Under the pieces are notes generated by a model that was not told the DNA's origin, made no database searches, and was given only the letters and a program-made list of their open reading frames with translations. Positions 62,911-64,000 of a DNA stretch of 64,000 nt are shown piece after piece (within the stretch, counting starts at the first letter, position 1; each line of letters begins with the position of its first letter). A program made the translations under genes and the position numbers. The DNA is from Enterobacter ludwigii (GTDB taxonomy: Bacteria; Pseudomonadota; Gammaproteobacteria; Enterobacterales; Enterobacteriaceae): assembly GCA_900068845.1 (NCBI GenBank), contig CEFQ01000005.1, forward strand, positions 678,475 through 742,474. Reading direction: 5' to 3'.

Positions 62911-64000
62911 ATGTTTAAGAACCTGCGCTGGACCCTCGTACTGCTGTTGTTCCTGGTGTTTATGATCAATTACCTTGATCGTATCGCCCTCTCTTTGACT
63001 GTCCCGATGGTGGAAAAAGACCTGATGATCAACGCCGAACAGTTCGGCATGATTTTCGGCAGCTTCTTCTTCGGTTATGCCCTCTTCAACTTTATCGGTG
63101 GCCTGGCGACCGATAAATTCGGTCCCACCATCGTGCTCGGCACCGCCGTTGGCATGTGGTCGCTGTTCTGCGGTTTGACGGCGATGGCAACCGGCTTCTG
63201 GTCAATGATGATTCTGCGCGTGCTGTTTGGCATGGCGGAAGGCCCGATTTCTGCTTCAGCAAACAAAGCCATCAACGGCTGGTTCCCGAAAAAACAAGCT
63301 GCGACAGCGATGGGTTTACTGAGCTCAGGTTCGCCGCTGGGTGGCGCGGTTGCCGGTCCGATTGTCGGCTATCTGGCGCTGTCGTTCGGCTGGCGTCCAG
63401 CGTTCGTGGTGATCGCCGCGATTGGTTTCGTCTGGCTGGCGCTGTGGTTCTTCTTCGCGTCAGATAACCCAGCGAAAAGCAAACGTATCTCCGCCGAAGA
63501 GCGTGCGTTAGTGGAAAAACTGAAAGCCGAAGAGCCGGCCGACGTGATCGATCCGCGCGGTAACGCGCACGGTTTGGGCTTCTATCTGCGCCAGCCGATC
63601 ATTCTGGTCACCGCGTTTGCCTTCTTCTGCTACAACTACATTCTGTTCTTCTTCCTGAGCTGGTTCCCGGCGTATTTGGTGCAGGCGCACGGCCTCGACA
63701 TCAAAGCGATGAGCATCACCACCATGATTCCGTGGATTGTTGGCTTCGTTGGCCTGGCATTAGGTGGCTGGATCTCTGATAAAATTTTCAACATCACCGG
63801 TAAATTGCTGCTTTCGCGCAAAATTGTGCTGGTGGTGTCACTTACCGCTGCGGCGATTTGCGTGGCGCTGGCAGGTACGATAAAAGAGGTCAACTCGGCG
63901 GTGATCATGATGTCGATCTCCATCTTCTTCCTCTACATCACCGGTGCGATTTACTGGGCGATTGTGCAGGATGTGGTGCACAAAAGCCGTGTCGGCAGCA
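62911..64000 (+). CDS. MFS transporter, anion:cation symporter type (3' end outside window)
   Basis: 363 codons are visible, with no stop before the window end. The start ATG has CGGAG 6 bases upstream. The first helix and the motif NYLDRIALSLTVPMVEKDL (~20-38) and ATDKFGPTIVLG are of the ACS family (ExuT, GudP, GarP), which brings in hexuronates, glucarate and related sugar acids. FGMAEGPISASANKAINGWF is the conserved third-helix region. Next to rspB, it is likely a hexonate or hexuronate importer. Confidence 0.88.
   Translation, partial: MFKNLRWTLVLLLFLVFMINYLDRIALSLTVPMVEKDLMINAEQFGMIFGSFFFGYALFNFIGGLATDKFGPTIVLGTAVGMWSLFCGLTAMATGFWSMMILRVLFGMAEGPISASANKAINGWFPKKQAATAMGLLSSGSPLGGAVAGPIVGYLALSFGWRPAFVVIAAIGFVWLALWFFFASDNPAKSKRISAEERALVEKLKAEEPADVIDPRGNAHGLGFYLRQPIILVTAFAFFCYNYILFFFLSWFPAYLVQAHGLDIKAMSITTMIPWIVGFVGLALGGWISDKIFNITGKLLLSRKIVLVVSLTAAAICVALAGTIKEVNSAVIMMSISIFFLYITGAIYWAIVQDVVHKSRVGS

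Overview
The window is a chromosomal segment of a plant-associated member of the Erwiniaceae, most likely Pantoea or a close Erwinia. Two things point there. It carries an amylovoran/stewartan-type exopolysaccharide (EPS) operon (ams/wce order) next to galF and galE. Its right half keeps the E. coli order yegH-asmA-dcd-udk-dgcE-yegD-mdtABCD-baeSR-yegQ-cyaR-yegS. The genus call rests on remembered gene order and protein resemblance, not on a search.

Layout. (1) 1-1574: the end of an acyltransferase-3 gene and a GT9 glycosyltransferase, convergent and AT-rich. (2) 1664-11177: gnd and an AT-rich O-antigen operon read on the minus strand from a JUMPstart/ops element: wzm, wzt, a DUF4422-GT8 fusion (WbbM-like), glf, a GT2 (WbbN-like), a GT4 (WbbO-like), and a KpsS-like transferase with a C-terminal coiled coil. 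The first six match the order of the Klebsiella D-galactan I (O2a) locus. (3) 11385-13340: galE and galF, supplying UDP-Gal to both polysaccharides. (4) 13667-31610: the EPS operon on the minus strand: wceG/amsG, wza, wzb, wzc, polymerase, SGNH hydrolase, acyltransferase, three glycosyltransferases, the tailspike-like AmsF/WceF, pyruvyltransferase, another GT4 and Wzx. Its long leader holds a second JUMPstart, a candidate promoter and a candidate RcsAB box. (5) 32399-42285: yegH, asmA, dcd, udk, a PAP2 phosphatase, dgcE and yegD. (6) 42286-45285: a GC-rich repeat element, an OprB-type porin and an aldo/keto reductase. (7) 45535-57179: the mdtABCD-baeSR efflux and envelope-stress operon, interrupted by a vapBC toxin-antitoxin pair. 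(8) 57325-64000: trhP (yegQ), the sRNA CyaR, yegS, a Gfo/Idh/MocA oxidoreductase, tRNA-Asn, rspB and the start of an MFS transporter.

How the parts work together. The left half is a cell-surface factory. GalF/GalE and Glf make nucleotide sugars. The ABC-dependent (Wzm/Wzt) O-antigen pathway and the Wzx/Wzy-dependent EPS pathway use them. Both operons start with an ops element, so RfaH probably controls both. The right half is mostly conserved enterobacterial core with small insertions: PAP2, the porin and reductase, vapBC, REP-like palindromes and an ERIC element. No CRISPR array, rRNA operon, prophage or intact insertion sequence was seen.

Most worth a second look: the coiled-coil KpsS-like protein added to a galactan-I-type locus; the SGNH hydrolase/acyltransferase pair inside the EPS operon; vapBC inside mdt-bae; the 426-bp inverted-repeat element at 42295-42720; and DgcE without its EAL domain.
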